Below are positions 16,332 to 26,209 of a stretch of DNA of 64,000 nt, piece by piece. Made by a program: the position numbers and the translations under genes. The notes under the pieces are model-generated. The model was given only the letters and a program-made list of their open reading frames with translations, ran no database searches and was not told the DNA's origin. The stretch's first letter is position 1, and the number at the start of each line of letters is the position of its first letter. The DNA comes from Clostridium vitabionis (GTDB lineage Bacteria > Bacillota > Clostridia > Lachnospirales > Lachnospiraceae), in assembly GCF_015351765.1 (NCBI RefSeq), contig NZ_JADKQA010000003.1:163203-227202 (forward strand). Direction: 5' to 3'.

Positions 16332-16359
16332 GAAAGAGTGGGCAGCGGCCCACTCTTTC
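16332..16359 (+). other. Leader hairpin of the rimP operon
   Basis: GAAAGAGTGGGC, AGCG loop, GCCCACTCTTTC: a perfect 12-bp stem about 20 nt into the predicted transcript. The U content after it is low (CTTTCCTTG), so it may be a partial attenuator or a stabiliser; not certain. Confidence 0.5.
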
Positions 16360-16417
16360 CTTGTGTTATCCGGAAAAGCCGTGCCCGGGAGATGTCCCGG
16401 AGAACAGGAGAAGGCGA

Positions 16418-16882
16418 ATGACAAGAGCAGAGAGCTATGCCGCAAAAGTGACGGAATGGCTGGAACCGCGACTTGGCCCCGAGGGCTACGAGCTGGTCGA
16501 TGCAGAGTATGTGAAGGAGGCGGGAACCTGGTACCTTCGCATTTATATCGACAAAGAAGGCGGCGTCACGGTGGATGACTGCGAGATCGTCAGCAGGATG
16601 CTGGACAAATGGCTGGACGATGAGGATTTTATTTCCGACGCCTATATTCTTGAGGTGAGTTCTCCCGGCCTCGGGCGCCAGCTGAAAAAGGAAAAGGATT
16701 ACGTCCGCAACCGGGGAAAATCCGTGGAGATTCACACCTTCCAGGCTGTGGATGGCGATAAGGAATTTACCGGAATCCTGAAGGACTGGGATGCCGATAC
16801 CGTGACGATCACGGAAGGCGACAGCGACATCACACTGAACAAAAAGAATATCGCCCTGATCCGTCAGGCGATCGAATTTTAA
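16418..16882 (+). CDS. rimP: Ribosome maturation factor RimP
   Basis: 154 residues, usual length. Needed for 30S subunit maturation. Visible blocks: YELVDAEYVKE, WYLRIYIDKEGGVTVDDCE and YILEVSSPGLGRQLK, all RimP hallmarks, followed by the Sm-like C-terminal domain. ATG 16418 has AGGAG upstream; longer in-frame starts would run through the leader hairpin. First gene of the operon. Confidence 0.95.
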   Translation: MTRAESYAAKVTEWLEPRLGPEGYELVDAEYVKEAGTWYLRIYIDKEGGVTVDDCEIVSRMLDKWLDDEDFISDAYILEVSSPGLGRQLKKEKDYVRNRGKSVEIHTFQAVDGDKEFTGILKDWDADTVTITEGDSDITLNKKNIALIRQAIEF

Positions 16883-16913
16883 CCACTGCAAGCTGTCAGG
16901 AGGAATAAGGAAA

Positions 16914-18107
16914 ATGAGTAAGGAACTTATGGATGCACTGGAAGCGGTTGAGAAGGAGCACAACATCAGCAAGGATACCCTTCTTGATGCCATCGAGAAT
17001 TCCCTGATCCAGGCATGCCGCAACAATTACGGAAAAGCGGACAACATTCACGTGGAGATGAACCGGGAGACCGGCGATTTCGCGATTCACGCTGATCTGG
17101 AGGTCGTTGACGAGGTTGAGGATCCGGCACTCCAGGTGACGCTTGCGGAGGCAAAGCTGATCGACCCGAAGGCGCAGGTCGGCGACATTGTCCACAAACC
17201 GATCGATTCCAAGAAGTTCGGCCGGATTGCGACGACCAATGCCAAGAACGTGATCCTCCAGAAGATCCGCGAGGAGGAGAGAAAGGCGCTCTACCGCGAC
17301 TGGTGCTGCAAGGAAAGAGACATGGTGACCGGCGTTGTCCAGCGCTATGCGAACCACAATTATTATATCGACCTCGGCAAGATCGATGCCGTCCTTCCGG
17401 AATCGGAGCAGGTGAAGGGCGAGGTCTTCCAGCCCACCGAGAGAATCAAGCTCTACGTGGTCGAGGTCAAGGATACCAATCGCGGCCCACGCATTTCCGT
17501 GTCACGGAGCCATCCGGAGCTGGTCAAGCGCCTGTTCGAGTCCGAGGTTGCCGAGGTGAAGGCGGGGATCGTCGAGATTGTCGCCATTGCCCGTGAAGCC
17601 GGTTCCCGTACCAAGATCGCGGTGAAGAGCAATGACCCCAATGTCGATCCGGTCGGCGCCTGCGTTGGCATGAATGGCGACCGTGTCAATGCGGTGGTTC
17701 ATGAGCTGCGCGGCGAGAAGATCGACATCATCAACTGGGACGACAACGCGGCCTTCCTGATCGAGAACGCGCTCAGCCCGGCTAAGGTCATCCTGGTTAT
17801 GGCCGATGAGGATGAGAAGGAAGCCCAGGTCATCGTTCCGGATTTCCAGCTCTCGCTCGCCATCGGCAAGGAGGGCCAGAATGCCCGCCTTGCGGCGAAG
17901 CTCACCGGCTACCGGATCGACATCAAGAGCGAGACCGAAGCCCGGGAGTCCGGCCTTCTCGACCAGCTCGAGCAGGGCTACGAGGACGGCTTCGAGGGCT
18001 ATTCCGACGAGCCGCTCTATGATGAGGACGGCGAGGCCGTTCCGGAGGACGGTGAAGACCTCTTTACCGATGATGCCCAGGGCGGCTCGGGGGACGACCT
18101 CGGCTGA
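16914..18107 (+). CDS. nusA: Transcription termination/antitermination factor NusA
   Basis: 397 residues: N-terminal RNA-polymerase-binding domain (to ~130), S1 domain with VTGVVQRY and a YYIDLGKIDAVLP core, KH1 with GACVGMNGDRVNAVV and KH2 with LAIGKEGQNARLAAKLTG. It ends in a ~55-residue acidic tail (DEDGEAVPEDGED) instead of the helical acidic repeats of E. coli, as usual for Firmicutes. AGGAGG lies ~8 nt upstream. 31 nt after rimP. Confidence 0.97.
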   Translation: MSKELMDALEAVEKEHNISKDTLLDAIENSLIQACRNNYGKADNIHVEMNRETGDFAIHADLEVVDEVEDPALQVTLAEAKLIDPKAQVGDIVHKPIDSKKFGRIATTNAKNVILQKIREEERKALYRDWCCKERDMVTGVVQRYANHNYYIDLGKIDAVLPESEQVKGEVFQPTERIKLYVVEVKDTNRGPRISVSRSHPELVKRLFESEVAEVKAGIVEIVAIAREAGSRTKIAVKSNDPNVDPVGACVGMNGDRVNAVVHELRGEKIDIINWDDNAAFLIENALSPAKVILVMADEDEKEAQVIVPDFQLSLAIGKEGQNARLAAKLTGYRIDIKSETEARESGLLDQLEQGYEDGFEGYSDEPLYDEDGEAVPEDGEDLFTDDAQGGSGDDLG

Positions 18108-18211
18108 CGGCGGGACGTCCCGCAGGAGAACAAGGTGCAGGACTGTCCGGGTTCAGGATAGAGAACAGGGCGCCCGAAAATGGCAGAGTATGTGGAAAGT
18201 TGGAGGTGCGT

Positions 18212-18484
18212 GTGGTCACAAAGAGGATACCGCTGAGAAAATGTGCGGGCTGCGGCCAGATGAAGCCGAAGAAGGAGCTGATCCGGGTCATCCGCACAGC
18301 GGACGGGGCGATCGAGATTGACGCTACCGGCCGGAAAAACGGCCGCGGCGTCTACCTCTGTCCGGATCCCGAATGTTTCCGGAAGGCAGAGAAAAACAAG
18401 GGGCTGGAGCATTCTCTCAAGGCCTCCGTGCCGGAGGAAGTGTACCGACAGCTGGAGGAGGAGATCAAGAGAATTGGACAATAG
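18212..18484 (+). CDS. rnpM: YlxR / RNase P modulator RnpM
   Basis: 90 residues from GTG 18212. The family signature is clear: RKCAGCGQMKPKKELIRV and GRKNGRGVYLCPDPECF. In Bacillus this protein binds RNase P RNA and modulates its activity; it was formerly a DUF448 nucleic-acid-binding protein. GTG 18212 is chosen because GGAGG lies 5 nt upstream; TTG 18200 and GTG 18206 overlap or precede that site. The 104-nt gap after nusA holds a 14-bp palindrome GCGGGACGTCCCGC (18110-18123). Confidence 0.92.
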   Translation: MVTKRIPLRKCAGCGQMKPKKELIRVIRTADGAIEIDATGRKNGRGVYLCPDPECFRKAEKNKGLEHSLKASVPEEVYRQLEEEIKRIGQ

Positions 18485-18809
18485 CAGAAAGATCCTGAAC
18501 TTTCTCGGCATTGCGAGAAAGGCCGGATGCATTTCCCCGGGGGAATTCATGGCGGAGAAATGCGTGAAAACCGGGAAGGCGCATCTGGTGATCCTGTCCT
18601 CGGAGGCGTCGGAGAATACGAAAAAGGCATTCCACGGGCTGTGTGCGCGCTGCCAGGTTCCGGTTTTTGATTTTGGAGAGAAAGAGGCGCTCGGACGCGC
18701 GATCGGGAAGAATTTTGCCGCGGCACTGGCCGTGACCGATGAGCGGTTTGGCGCGCAGCTGATCAATTTGCTTAGAGAGAACGGAGGCATAGAGTATGAG
18801 AGTGAATGA
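18474..18809 (+). CDS. L7Ae/L30e-family RNA-binding protein (YlxQ-like)
   Basis: 111 residues with a TTG start at 18474 inside the end of rnpM; a GGAGGAGGAG run lies upstream. The sequence [19 protein letters not shown] and [16 protein letters not shown] matches the L7Ae kink-turn-binding fold found between ylxR and infB in many Firmicutes. Probably binds a K-turn in rRNA or another structured RNA; the partner is unknown. Its 3' end overlaps the infB start by 14 nt. Confidence 0.88.
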   Translation: MDNSRKILNFLGIARKAGCISPGEFMAEKCVKTGKAHLVILSSEASENTKKAFHGLCARCQVPVFDFGEKEALGRAIGKNFAAALAVTDERFGAQLINLLRENGGIEYESE

Positions 18810-21768
18810 ATTATCCAAGGAGCTGGGAAAGACCAACCGGGAAGTCCTGGATATCCTGAAGAGCCACCAGTATAACGTGACCAATCATGCCTCCAATATT
18901 ACCAAAGAACAGGAGGATGTCGTGAGGAAGGCATTTGAACCATCAGACGCTCATGGCGCGGAGCCGGAGCGCAGGGCAGCGGAAGGAACGCCGCATCAGA
19001 CGGCGGGATCATCCGCGCAGAAGAACGCAGCACCGGCGGGCGCCGGCGAGGCTGCATCGAACAAGGCGGAGGGCGCGGAGAAGCGCCCGCAGAAGAAGAG
19101 ATTCGCGGCGGTCTTCCATCCGCAGAACAGCAGCCAGAAGGGACTGTTCCAGAGACGGCCGAAACCAGCCGCAGGTGCGGCGGCAAGGCCGGCAGCGGGC
19201 ACCGCGGCAAAGCCCCAGGCAGGCACTTCGGCGGTAAAGGCAGTGAAGCCGGCGGATCAGGCGGCGAAACCTGCGGCAGCGCCGGTGAAGCCCCAGGCAG
19301 CACCGGAAAAGACGCCGGCGGTTAAACCGGCAGTTCCGGAAGCACCCAAGGCGGAAGCCCCGAAAGCTGAAGCCCCGAAGACAGAGAGCACGGCAAAGCC
19401 CGCGGAGCAGAAGCCCCAGGGGAGAGTGCCGAGAGTATTTGACGGACCGATCGGCATGACAAAGCCGATCATCCACAGCAGGCCCACGCAGCCGCAGCAG
19501 GGGCAGAACCGTACCGGAAGCAGCCAGGGCAGAAGCTTTGGCGGGAACCGCGATGGCAGAAATGGCGGCCAGGGCAGGAGCTTCGGCGGGAACCGCGGCG
19601 GCTATCAGGGAAGATCCGATGGCAGCCAGGGCAGGAGCTTCGGCGGGAACCGCGGCGGCTATCAGGGGAGATCCGATGGCGGCCAGGGCAGGAGCTTCGG
19701 CGGGAACCGTGACGGCCGTACCGGCGGCTATCAGGGAAGGTCCGATGGCGGCCAGGGCAGGAGCTTTGGCGGGAACCGCCAGGGGACCGCAGGAGCCCGC
19801 GGCGGCTTTGCCGGAAAGGCAGCAGGAGCCCGCGGCGGATTCGAGGATAAGCCCCTGCAGAAACAGCAGAACAATAAACAGAATAGAAATGCCTACAAGA
19901 CCGACCGGTACAGCAAGATTGACCGCGAGGAGGAGAGACACTCCAAGGACAGGAACGCGGCACAGCGCCACCAGCAGGTGAAGCAGCAGAAGCCGGAGGT
20001 CAAGGAGGAGCAGATCAAGATGATCACTCTTCCGGAGCACCTGACGGTCCGCGACCTGGCATCCCGCATGAAGATGCAGCCGGCGGCGATCATCAAGAAG
20101 CTCTTCCTGGAAGGGCAGGTTGTCACGGTCAACCAGGATCTGGACTACGAGCAGGCCGAGGAGATCGCCCTGAAGTTCGATATCCTCTGCGAGAAGGAAA
20201 AGAAGGTGGATGTGATCGCCGAGCTGCTCAAGGAGGACGAGGAGAACGAGGCGGATATGGTTCCGAGACCGCCGGTTGTCTGCGTCATGGGCCACGTCGA
20301 TCACGGCAAGACCTCCCTTCTGGACGCGATCCGGAAGACGAATGTCACCTCCAAGGAGGCGGGCGGCATTACCCAGAGGATCGGTGCCTACCAGGTAGAA
20401 ATCAATGGGCAGAAGATTACCTTCCTGGATACGCCCGGACACGAGGCTTTCACGGCGATGCGTATGCGCGGCGCCCAGGCGACCGATATCGCGGTCCTGG
20501 TTGTCGCGGCGGACGACGGCGTGATGCCGCAGACGATCGAGGCGATCAACCACGCCAAGGCGGCCAATGTCGAGCTTATTGTTGCCATCAACAAGATCGA
20601 TAAGCCGAACGCGGATCCCAACAAGGTTAAGCAGGAGCTCGCCCAGTACGGGGTCCTGACCGAGGACTGGGGCGGCGAGACGCCCTGTGTTGAGGTCTCC
20701 GCGCACACCAAGCAGGGGATCCCGGAACTTCTGGAGATGATTCTTCTCGTCTCCGAGGTCAAGGAGCTCAAGGCCAATCCGAACCGCAATGCCAGAGGAC
20801 TTGTCATCGAGGCCAGCCTGGACAAGGGGCGCGGCCCGGTGGCTACCGTCCTGGTACAGAAGGGTACGCTCCATCCGGGCGACCACATCGCGGCGGGAAG
20901 CTGCTTCGGCAAGGTCCGCGCAATGACGAACGAGAACGGGCGCCGGATGAAGGAAGCCGGCCCGTCCACGCCGGTTGAGGTCATCGGCTTCAATGAGGTG
21001 CCGAGTGCCGGTGAAGTCTTCGTCCAGCTTGACAGCGAGAAGGAAGCCAGAAACTTCGCGGAGACCTATATCTCCGAGGGCAAGAACAAGCTGATTGAGA
21101 GCACCCGGAATAAGCTTTCCCTGGATGACCTGTTCAACCAGATCAAGGCCGGCAATGTCAAGGAACTTCCGATTATTGTCAAGGCAGATGTCCAGGGTTC
21201 CGTCGAGGCGGTGAAGCAGAGCCTGGAGAAGCTGTCCAACGAGGAAGTTGCAGTCAAGGTGATCCACAGCGGCGTCGGCGCGATCAACGAGTCCGATGTC
21301 AGCCTTGCGGCAGCGTCCAACGCGATTATCATCGGTTTCAATGTCCGCCCGGATGCCACCGCGAAGTCTACCGCGGAGCATGAGAAGGTAGACATCCGCC
21401 TGTACAAGGTCATTTACCAGGCGATCGACGATGTGGCCGCAGCCATGAAGGGCATGCTGGAGCCGATCTACGAGGAAAAGGTGATCGGCCACGGCGTTGT
21501 GCGCCAGGTATTCAAGGCCTCCAAGGTCGGCAGCATCGCCGGCAGCTATGTGACCGACGGTAAGTTCCAGAGGGGCTGCAAGGCCAGGATCACAAGAGCC
21601 GGAGAGCAGATCTTCGACGGCGAGGTGGAGTCCTTAAAGCGATTCAAGGACGATGTGAAGGAAGTCGCCGCCGGGTACGAGTGCGGTGTTGTCTTCAAGG
21701 ATTTCAATGATATCCGCGAGGAAGATGAGATCGAGGCCTATGCGATGGTGGAAGTGCCGCGCAGCTGA
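18796..21768 (+). CDS. infB: Translation initiation factor IF-2
   Basis: 990 residues. Brings initiator tRNA to the 30S subunit. Order: small N-terminal IF2_N domain (to ~45); Ala/Lys/Pro-rich linker (~50-215); RGG-like repeat region (~240-330); second IF2_N-like helical domain ([20 protein letters not shown]); GTPase with [24 protein letters not shown] and SAH; then C-terminal domains ending [17 protein letters not shown] lies 8 nt before ATG 18796. The repeat region, five copies of QGRSFGGNR, is unusual for IF2; the C-terminal catalytic part is normal. Confidence 0.97.
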   Translation: MRVNELSKELGKTNREVLDILKSHQYNVTNHASNITKEQEDVVRKAFEPSDAHGAEPERRAAEGTPHQTAGSSAQKNAAPAGAGEAASNKAEGAEKRPQKKRFAAVFHPQNSSQKGLFQRRPKPAAGAAARPAAGTAAKPQAGTSAVKAVKPADQAAKPAAAPVKPQAAPEKTPAVKPAVPEAPKAEAPKAEAPKTESTAKPAEQKPQGRVPRVFDGPIGMTKPIIHSRPTQPQQGQNRTGSSQGRSFGGNRDGRNGGQGRSFGGNRGGYQGRSDGSQGRSFGGNRGGYQGRSDGGQGRSFGGNRDGRTGGYQGRSDGGQGRSFGGNRQGTAGARGGFAGKAAGARGGFEDKPLQKQQNNKQNRNAYKTDRYSKIDREEERHSKDRNAAQRHQQVKQQKPEVKEEQIKMITLPEHLTVRDLASRMKMQPAAIIKKLFLEGQVVTVNQDLDYEQAEEIALKFDILCEKEKKVDVIAELLKEDEENEADMVPRPPVVCVMGHVDHGKTSLLDAIRKTNVTSKEAGGITQRIGAYQVEINGQKITFLDTPGHEAFTAMRMRGAQATDIAVLVVAADDGVMPQTIEAINHAKAANVELIVAINKIDKPNADPNKVKQELAQYGVLTEDWGGETPCVEVSAHTKQGIPELLEMILLVSEVKELKANPNRNARGLVIEASLDKGRGPVATVLVQKGTLHPGDHIAAGSCFGKVRAMTNENGRRMKEAGPSTPVEVIGFNEVPSAGEVFVQLDSEKEARNFAETYISEGKNKLIESTRNKLSLDDLFNQIKAGNVKELPIIVKADVQGSVEAVKQSLEKLSNEEVAVKVIHSGVGAINESDVSLAAASNAIIIGFNVRPDATAKSTAEHEKVDIRLYKVIYQAIDDVAAAMKGMLEPIYEEKVIGHGVVRQVFKASKVGSIAGSYVTDGKFQRGCKARITRAGEQIFDGEVESLKRFKDDVKEVAAGYECGVVFKDFNDIREEDEIEAYAMVEVPRS
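19524..19780 (+). repeat. In-frame tandem repeats in infB
   Basis: Five copies of a unit coding QGRSFGGNR, spaced by 45-72 nt with intervening GGYQGRSDG units. The DNA copies are nearly identical (CAGGGCAGGAGCTTCGGCGG), implying recent expansion or ongoing homogenisation. Length is in multiples of three throughout. Confidence 0.85.
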
Positions 21769-21794
21769 AATAGGCCGTTTTTCAGGAGTAATTT

Positions 21795-22244
21795 ATGCAT
21801 AAAAACACGGTAAAAGGCAGCAGGATCAACATGGAGGTGACCAGGACCCTGAGCGCGATTGTCCGCGAGCTCAAGGATCCGAGAATCAGCCCCATGACGA
21901 GCATCATGCGGGCCGAGGTCACAAAGGACCTGAAATACTGCAAGGTTTACGTCAGCGTCCTGGGTTCGGACACTGAGCGGGAGAATACCCTGCGCGGGTT
22001 AAAGAGCGCGTCCGGATTTATCCGGAACGAGCTCGCCCGCACGGTCAACCTGCGCAACACCCCGGAGCTTGTCTTTACGTCGGACACCTCCATCGCATAC
22101 GGTGTCCGCATGTCCCACCTGATCGACGATGTCATCGCCGAAGATGAGCGCCGGGATGAGGAGCGGGAGAAGGATGAAACGGAGGACGCGGAAGCCGGCG
22201 TCAATCAGGAGGAGCAGGAGAAGGATGGAGAAAACGGTGTTTGA
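21795..22244 (+). CDS. rbfA: Ribosome-binding factor A
   Basis: 149 residues. 30S maturation factor with a KH-type fold: RINMEVTRTLSAIVRELKDPRI, then the KVYVSVLG strand and LRNTPELVFTSDTSIAYG. The last ~30 residues are a Glu/Asp-rich tail. The ATG lies 26 nt after infB with CAGGAG upstream. Overlaps nrnA by 20 nt. Confidence 0.95.
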   Translation: MHKNTVKGSRINMEVTRTLSAIVRELKDPRISPMTSIMRAEVTKDLKYCKVYVSVLGSDTERENTLRGLKSASGFIRNELARTVNLRNTPELVFTSDTSIAYGVRMSHLIDDVIAEDERRDEEREKDETEDAEAGVNQEEQEKDGENGV

Positions 22245-23274
22245 TCCTGCTGTTCTGGAGGCGGTCCGCGCAGCAGAAAATGTGGTCATTCTCGGCCATG
22301 TGCACCCGGACGGAGACTGCCTCGGATCCACCCTGGGCTTTCGCCAGTATCTCCGGGAAAATATGCCCGGCAAGCCGGCGGAGGTCTGCCTGGACAATCC
22401 GGCGGAAAAATTTTCTTATCTTCCGGGCTTTGACGAGGTGAGGACGGCTTTCGACCCCGGGCGGCATTACGACCTCTGTGTGACGCTCGATGCGAGCGAT
22501 CTGGAGCGGCTGGGGGAATTTGCCCCGTACTTTTCCTCAGCGAACCACACCTTCTGCCTGGACCATCACCGGACAAATCCGGGATTTGCGGAGAACAATA
22601 TCATCAACGGGGACGCATCCTCCTGCTGTGAGGTGCTGTACGGCTGTCTCGATCCGGAGAAGATTTCCCGGGAGACGGCAAAGTGCATCTACACGGGCCT
22701 CGTCCACGACACCGGGGTCTTCCGCTACAGCAGCACTTCGCGGAAGACCATGGAGATCGCCGGGGCGATGATGGAGAAAGGCATCGATTTCGGGGAAATC
22801 ATCGACGGAAGTTTTTATCGGAAGACATTTACCCAGAACCGCCTGATGGGCAGGGCGCTTGCGGGTTCCCGGCTCTATTTCGGCGGAGGCTGTATCGCCG
22901 GCGTGCTGACCGCGGAGGATATGGCGGCGGAGGGCGCTGACCATAATGATGTCGACGGGATTATCGACCAGATGAGGGTGACTGCCGGCGTGGAATGCGC
23001 GCTCCTTCTCTATGAGAAGGCACCCGGGGAGTTCAAGGCAAGCATCCGCTCCAACCATACGCTGGATGTCAGCCGGATCGCGGTCTCGTTCGGCGGCGGC
23101 GGGCATATCCGCGCGGCCGGCTTTACCCTTCGGGGGAACAGCGAAGACTGCCTCAAGGAAGCGCTGGAGGCGGTCCGCCGGGGGCTTCAGGAAATCAGGG
23201 AAATGCGCCCCGCCGGGGAGGATGCTCCCGCGCCGGCGGATTCCGCGCGGCGGCCGGAGACAACCCATGATTAA
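22225..23274 (+). CDS. nrnA: DHH/DHHA1 phosphoesterase, NrnA-type oligoribonuclease/pAp phosphatase
   Basis: 349 residues. Degrades nanoRNA and dephosphorylates pAp in Firmicutes. Metal-binding motifs: GHVHPDGDCLGS, the DASD segment, and LDHHRTN; the C-terminal DHHA1 domain has GGGGHIRAAGF. ATG 22225 follows GGAG/AAGG within the end of rbfA, so translation is coupled. Its last codons overlap the truB start. The C-terminal ~20 residues are an Ala/Pro/Arg tail. Confidence 0.92.
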   Translation: MEKTVFDPAVLEAVRAAENVVILGHVHPDGDCLGSTLGFRQYLRENMPGKPAEVCLDNPAEKFSYLPGFDEVRTAFDPGRHYDLCVTLDASDLERLGEFAPYFSSANHTFCLDHHRTNPGFAENNIINGDASSCCEVLYGCLDPEKISRETAKCIYTGLVHDTGVFRYSSTSRKTMEIAGAMMEKGIDFGEIIDGSFYRKTFTQNRLMGRALAGSRLYFGGGCIAGVLTAEDMAAEGADHNDVDGIIDQMRVTAGVECALLLYEKAPGEFKASIRSNHTLDVSRIAVSFGGGGHIRAAGFTLRGNSEDCLKEALEAVRRGLQEIREMRPAGEDAPAPADSARRPETTHD

Positions 23275-24163
23275 TGGCGTGCTCAATATCTATAAGGAAC
23301 CCGGGTACACCTCGGGCGATGTCGTGGCAAAGCTCCGGGGGATGTACCGCCAGCGGAAGGTCGGGCACACCGGGACGCTGGATCCGGCGGCGGAGGGCGT
23401 ACTTCCCGTCTGCCTGGGAAGCGCCACCAAGCTGGTGGGTATGATGACGGATGAGACCAAGACCTACCGGGCTGTGCTTCTTCTGGGGGTCGAGACAGAT
23501 ACCCAGGATACCACGGGAACTGTCCGGGCCAGCTGCCCGCCGGAGAAGCTGGCGGCACTCACGGAGGAGCAGGTGCGGGAGGCTGTGCTCAGCTTCTCGG
23601 GGGAACTCCTCCAGGTTCCGCCGATGTACTCTGCACTCAAATTCCACGGGCAGAAGCTTGTGGATCTTGCGCGACAGGGGATTGAGGTCGAGCGGAAGGC
23701 GAGACCCGTGACGGTTCACCACATAGAGATTGGCCGGATAGAGCTCCCCAGGGTCTGGTTCACCGTGACCTGTTCGAGGGGAACTTACATCCGCACGATC
23801 TGCCATGACATCGGGCGAAAGCTCGGCACAGGCGGCGCCATGGAGCATCTGGTCCGGACCAGGGTCGGCCGCTTCACCGCGGAGCAGGCGCTTAAGCTCT
23901 CGGATATCCAGCGGATGACCGCGGAGGGGACGCAGGACCGGGCGGTGATTTCCGTCGAGGAGATTTTCGGAGACCTTCCGGGGTTCACCTCCCGGGACGC
24001 GGAATTAGATAAATTTCTGAACAATGGAAACCCCTTCGGGACCGCGTACTATCCGGCCGGAGAGGGAATGCTCCGTGTGTATAATTCTGCAGGGGATTTT
24101 ATTGGTGTCTACCGGTACAGCGCGGAGCGCGGCATGTGGATGGCCGTGCACATTTTCCGATGA
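23267..24163 (+). CDS. truB: tRNA pseudouridine(55) synthase TruB
   Basis: 298 residues. Makes pseudouridine 55 in the T-loop of tRNAs. The catalytic aspartate is in HTGTLDPAAEGVLPV; other signatures are the N-terminal NVYK-like NIYKEPGYTSGDVV, QVPPMYSALKF and SRGTYIRTICHD. ATG 23267 overlaps nrnA by 8 nt. The C-terminal PUA-like part is present but short. Confidence 0.95.
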   Translation: MINGVLNIYKEPGYTSGDVVAKLRGMYRQRKVGHTGTLDPAAEGVLPVCLGSATKLVGMMTDETKTYRAVLLLGVETDTQDTTGTVRASCPPEKLAALTEEQVREAVLSFSGELLQVPPMYSALKFHGQKLVDLARQGIEVERKARPVTVHHIEIGRIELPRVWFTVTCSRGTYIRTICHDIGRKLGTGGAMEHLVRTRVGRFTAEQALKLSDIQRMTAEGTQDRAVISVEEIFGDLPGFTSRDAELDKFLNNGNPFGTAYYPAGEGMLRVYNSAGDFIGVYRYSAERGMWMAVHIFR

Positions 24164-24236
24164 CAAACGCGGAAAACAGGAACCTAGATTCGGGGGGCGG
24201 CCCGCCCCACAGCAGGATTCGGGAGATGGAACAGAG

Positions 24237-25166
24237 ATGCAGTATATAACCGGAACCAGAGATTTTGCACTGGAGGATAGGACAGCGGTGACGCTGGGTA
24301 AATTTGACGGCGTCCACCGCGGGCACCAGAAGCTTCTCCAGGAAGTATTCCGCTTCCGCAGCCAGGGGCTTAAGGCTGCCGTCTTTACCTTTGCGACGGC
24401 GCCCGGATCACTGATCTCGGGAAGGCCGATGACGATGATAACCACCAACGAGGAGCGGAGAAGGATTCTCGAGGATATGGGCGTCGATTACCTGGTGGAG
24501 TATCCCTTCAACCAGGAGGTGGCGTCGATGGAGCCGGAGGCCTTCGTGGCGGAAGTCCTCTGCCGGCGGATGCGCGCCGGGGCGGTGGTGACCGGGACGG
24601 ATTTCCACTTCGGGCACCGGCGAGCCGGGGATATTCATCTGCTCCACGAGCTGGCGCCAAAATACGGCTACACCCCGGTGACGGTGGAGAAGATCTCCGA
24701 CGGGGAGCGCATCATCAGCAGCACGTACATCCGGGAGGAGCTCGCCGCCGGCCGTATCCGGAAGGCAAATGAGCTCCTGGGGCATCCTTACAGTATCACC
24801 GGCACGGTGGTCCACGGACAGCACCTCGGCACAACGCTCGGCTTCCCGACGGTCAATATCCTGCCACCGCCGGAGAAGCATCTGCCGATTTTCGGCGTCT
24901 ATCTCTCCGAGACAGTCGTCGACGGGATCGTGTATGACAGCCTGACCAATATCGGGAGGAAGCCCACGATCGCGGGGGAACACCCGGTGAGTGTGGAGAC
25001 CTATATTTACGATCTGAACCGTGATCTCTACGGCAAGGAGATTCATGTGCGGATGATCGATTTCTTCCGCCCGGAGATCCGCTTTGACAGCCTGCAGGAG
25101 CTCCAGGAGCGGGTAACCCTCGACAAGGAGCAGGGCCGGCTCGTGCACCTTATGAGAAAACATTGA
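24237..25166 (+). CDS. ribF: Bifunctional riboflavin kinase/FAD synthetase
   Basis: 309 residues. Converts riboflavin to FMN and FAD. The N-terminal adenylyltransferase shows GKFDGVHRGHQKLL and GTDFHFGH, with ISSTYIREELAAG; the C-terminal kinase has GTTLGFPTVNI, FGVYL and the LTNIGRKPTI block. ATG 24237 is the family start (QYITGT..). Last gene of the operon, 73 nt after truB, and closed by a bidirectional terminator. Confidence 0.95.
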   Translation: MQYITGTRDFALEDRTAVTLGKFDGVHRGHQKLLQEVFRFRSQGLKAAVFTFATAPGSLISGRPMTMITTNEERRRILEDMGVDYLVEYPFNQEVASMEPEAFVAEVLCRRMRAGAVVTGTDFHFGHRRAGDIHLLHELAPKYGYTPVTVEKISDGERIISSTYIREELAAGRIRKANELLGHPYSITGTVVHGQHLGTTLGFPTVNILPPPEKHLPIFGVYLSETVVDGIVYDSLTNIGRKPTIAGEHPVSVETYIYDLNRDLYGKEIHVRMIDFFRPEIRFDSLQELQERVTLDKEQGRLVHLMRKH

Positions 25167-25172
25167 ACAGAA

Positions 25173-25250
25173 GAAAATCAGGGAACCGCTTTTCCCCCTG
25201 GCCATATCCGGAGTATCCGGGGGCAGGGGAAGAGCGGTTCCCTGATTTTC
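25173..25250. terminator. Bidirectional terminator between ribF and the ROK kinase gene
   Basis: GAAAATCAGGGAACCGCT (25173-25190) and AGCGGTTCCCTGATTTTC (25233-25250) form a perfect 18-bp stem whose ends give T-runs on both strands. It serves two convergent genes. Confidence 0.9.
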
Positions 25251-25300
25251 GTAGAGCGCGTAAGAGCGCAAACCGGCTGCCGGCGGATGCGCCGGGAAAC

Positions 25301-26170
25301 TCAGTCCGCGAAGTCGCGGGCGAGGCGGATGCAGCCCATGATGCCCTGGTCGTCATGGAGCGAGGCGGGCACAATATAGTGATCCAGGTCGTGAACCTCC
25401 GCGGTATCCAGATATCCGTTCATGAACTCGAGGACATATTTCCGGATCAGCGGGAACAGCTGCGCCTGGTGCATGACGCCGCCGCCAAGGATAAAGCGCT
25501 GCGGGGAAAGCGTGACCATGCAGTCCCAGACCGCCTGGGCGATATACCAGGCTTCCAGATCCCATACCTCCGGCCGGTCTTTGAGATCGACGGCTTTCGC
25601 GCCCCAGCGGGCCTCGATCGCGGGGCCGCACGCCATGCCCTCAAAGCAGGTGCCGTGGTTCGGGCAGAGCCCGGCGAACGGATCGTCCGGACGGATGCGC
25701 AGCAGGAGATGGCCGAGCTCGGGATGCATCATGCCGTGAAGCATCTTCCCGTTCGTCATCACACCGCCCCCGACGCCGGTGCCAATCGTAAAATAGACCG
25801 CATCCGTCAGTCCTTTTGCGGCACCCCAGGCAGCCTCGCCGAGGAGGGAGCCGTTGACATCCGTGTCAAAGCCGACCGGGACGCCGAGGTTCTTCCTGGC
25901 ATCTCCGACGATATCATAATTGCGCCACGGAATCTTCGGCGTTGTGGTGATAAAACCGTAGGTGGAAGATTGGCGGTTCAGGTCAATCGGGCCGAAGCAG
26001 GCGATTCCCAGAGCCTTGATCCCCTTCCCGCGGAAAAAATCGAAAACTGCCGGCATGGTTTCCGCCGGGGTCACGGTCGGAATCGATTTCTGCTCCAGAA
26101 TCTTCCCGTTCTCATCGCCGAGGGCAACGACCATCTTCGTTCCGCCGGCTTCCAGTGCACCGTACAACAT
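25301..26170 (-). CDS. ROK-family fructokinase
   Basis: 289 residues. ATP-dependent sugar kinase; ROK fructokinases (ScrK type) have this length and these motifs: N-terminal phosphate loop GALEAGGTKMV, GPIDLN, DVNGSLLGEAAWGAA, TIGTGVGGG, and the zinc-site region HPELGHLLLR with CPNHGTCFEGMACGPA. AGGAGG lies 8 nt upstream of ATG 26170. It is divergent from a GH13 enzyme that releases fructose if it is an amylosucrase, which fits a fructose-phosphorylating role. Confidence 0.87.
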   Translation of the reverse strand: MLYGALEAGGTKMVVALGDENGKILEQKSIPTVTPAETMPAVFDFFRGKGIKALGIACFGPIDLNRQSSTYGFITTTPKIPWRNYDIVGDARKNLGVPVGFDTDVNGSLLGEAAWGAAKGLTDAVYFTIGTGVGGGVMTNGKMLHGMMHPELGHLLLRIRPDDPFAGLCPNHGTCFEGMACGPAIEARWGAKAVDLKDRPEVWDLEAWYIAQAVWDCMVTLSPQRFILGGGVMHQAQLFPLIRKYVLEFMNGYLDTAEVHDLDHYIVPASLHDDQGIMGCIRLARDFAD

Positions 26171-26209
26171 AAGCCGAACCTCCTGTGTTCTTCAAATTTT
26201 GACAGATGC

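Noticed and set aside
19524-19780. Regularly spaced repeats resembling a CRISPR array
   Set aside because: All units are in frame within infB and code for QGRSFGGNR; spacers are also repeats, and no cas genes are near.
19009-21492. An 827-codon open frame on the minus strand
   Set aside because: Shadow of infB; Leu/Arg/Asp-rich composition typical of the complement of a GC-rich gene. The same applies to minus frames opposite uvrB (50233-52293) and ftsH (57596-59830).
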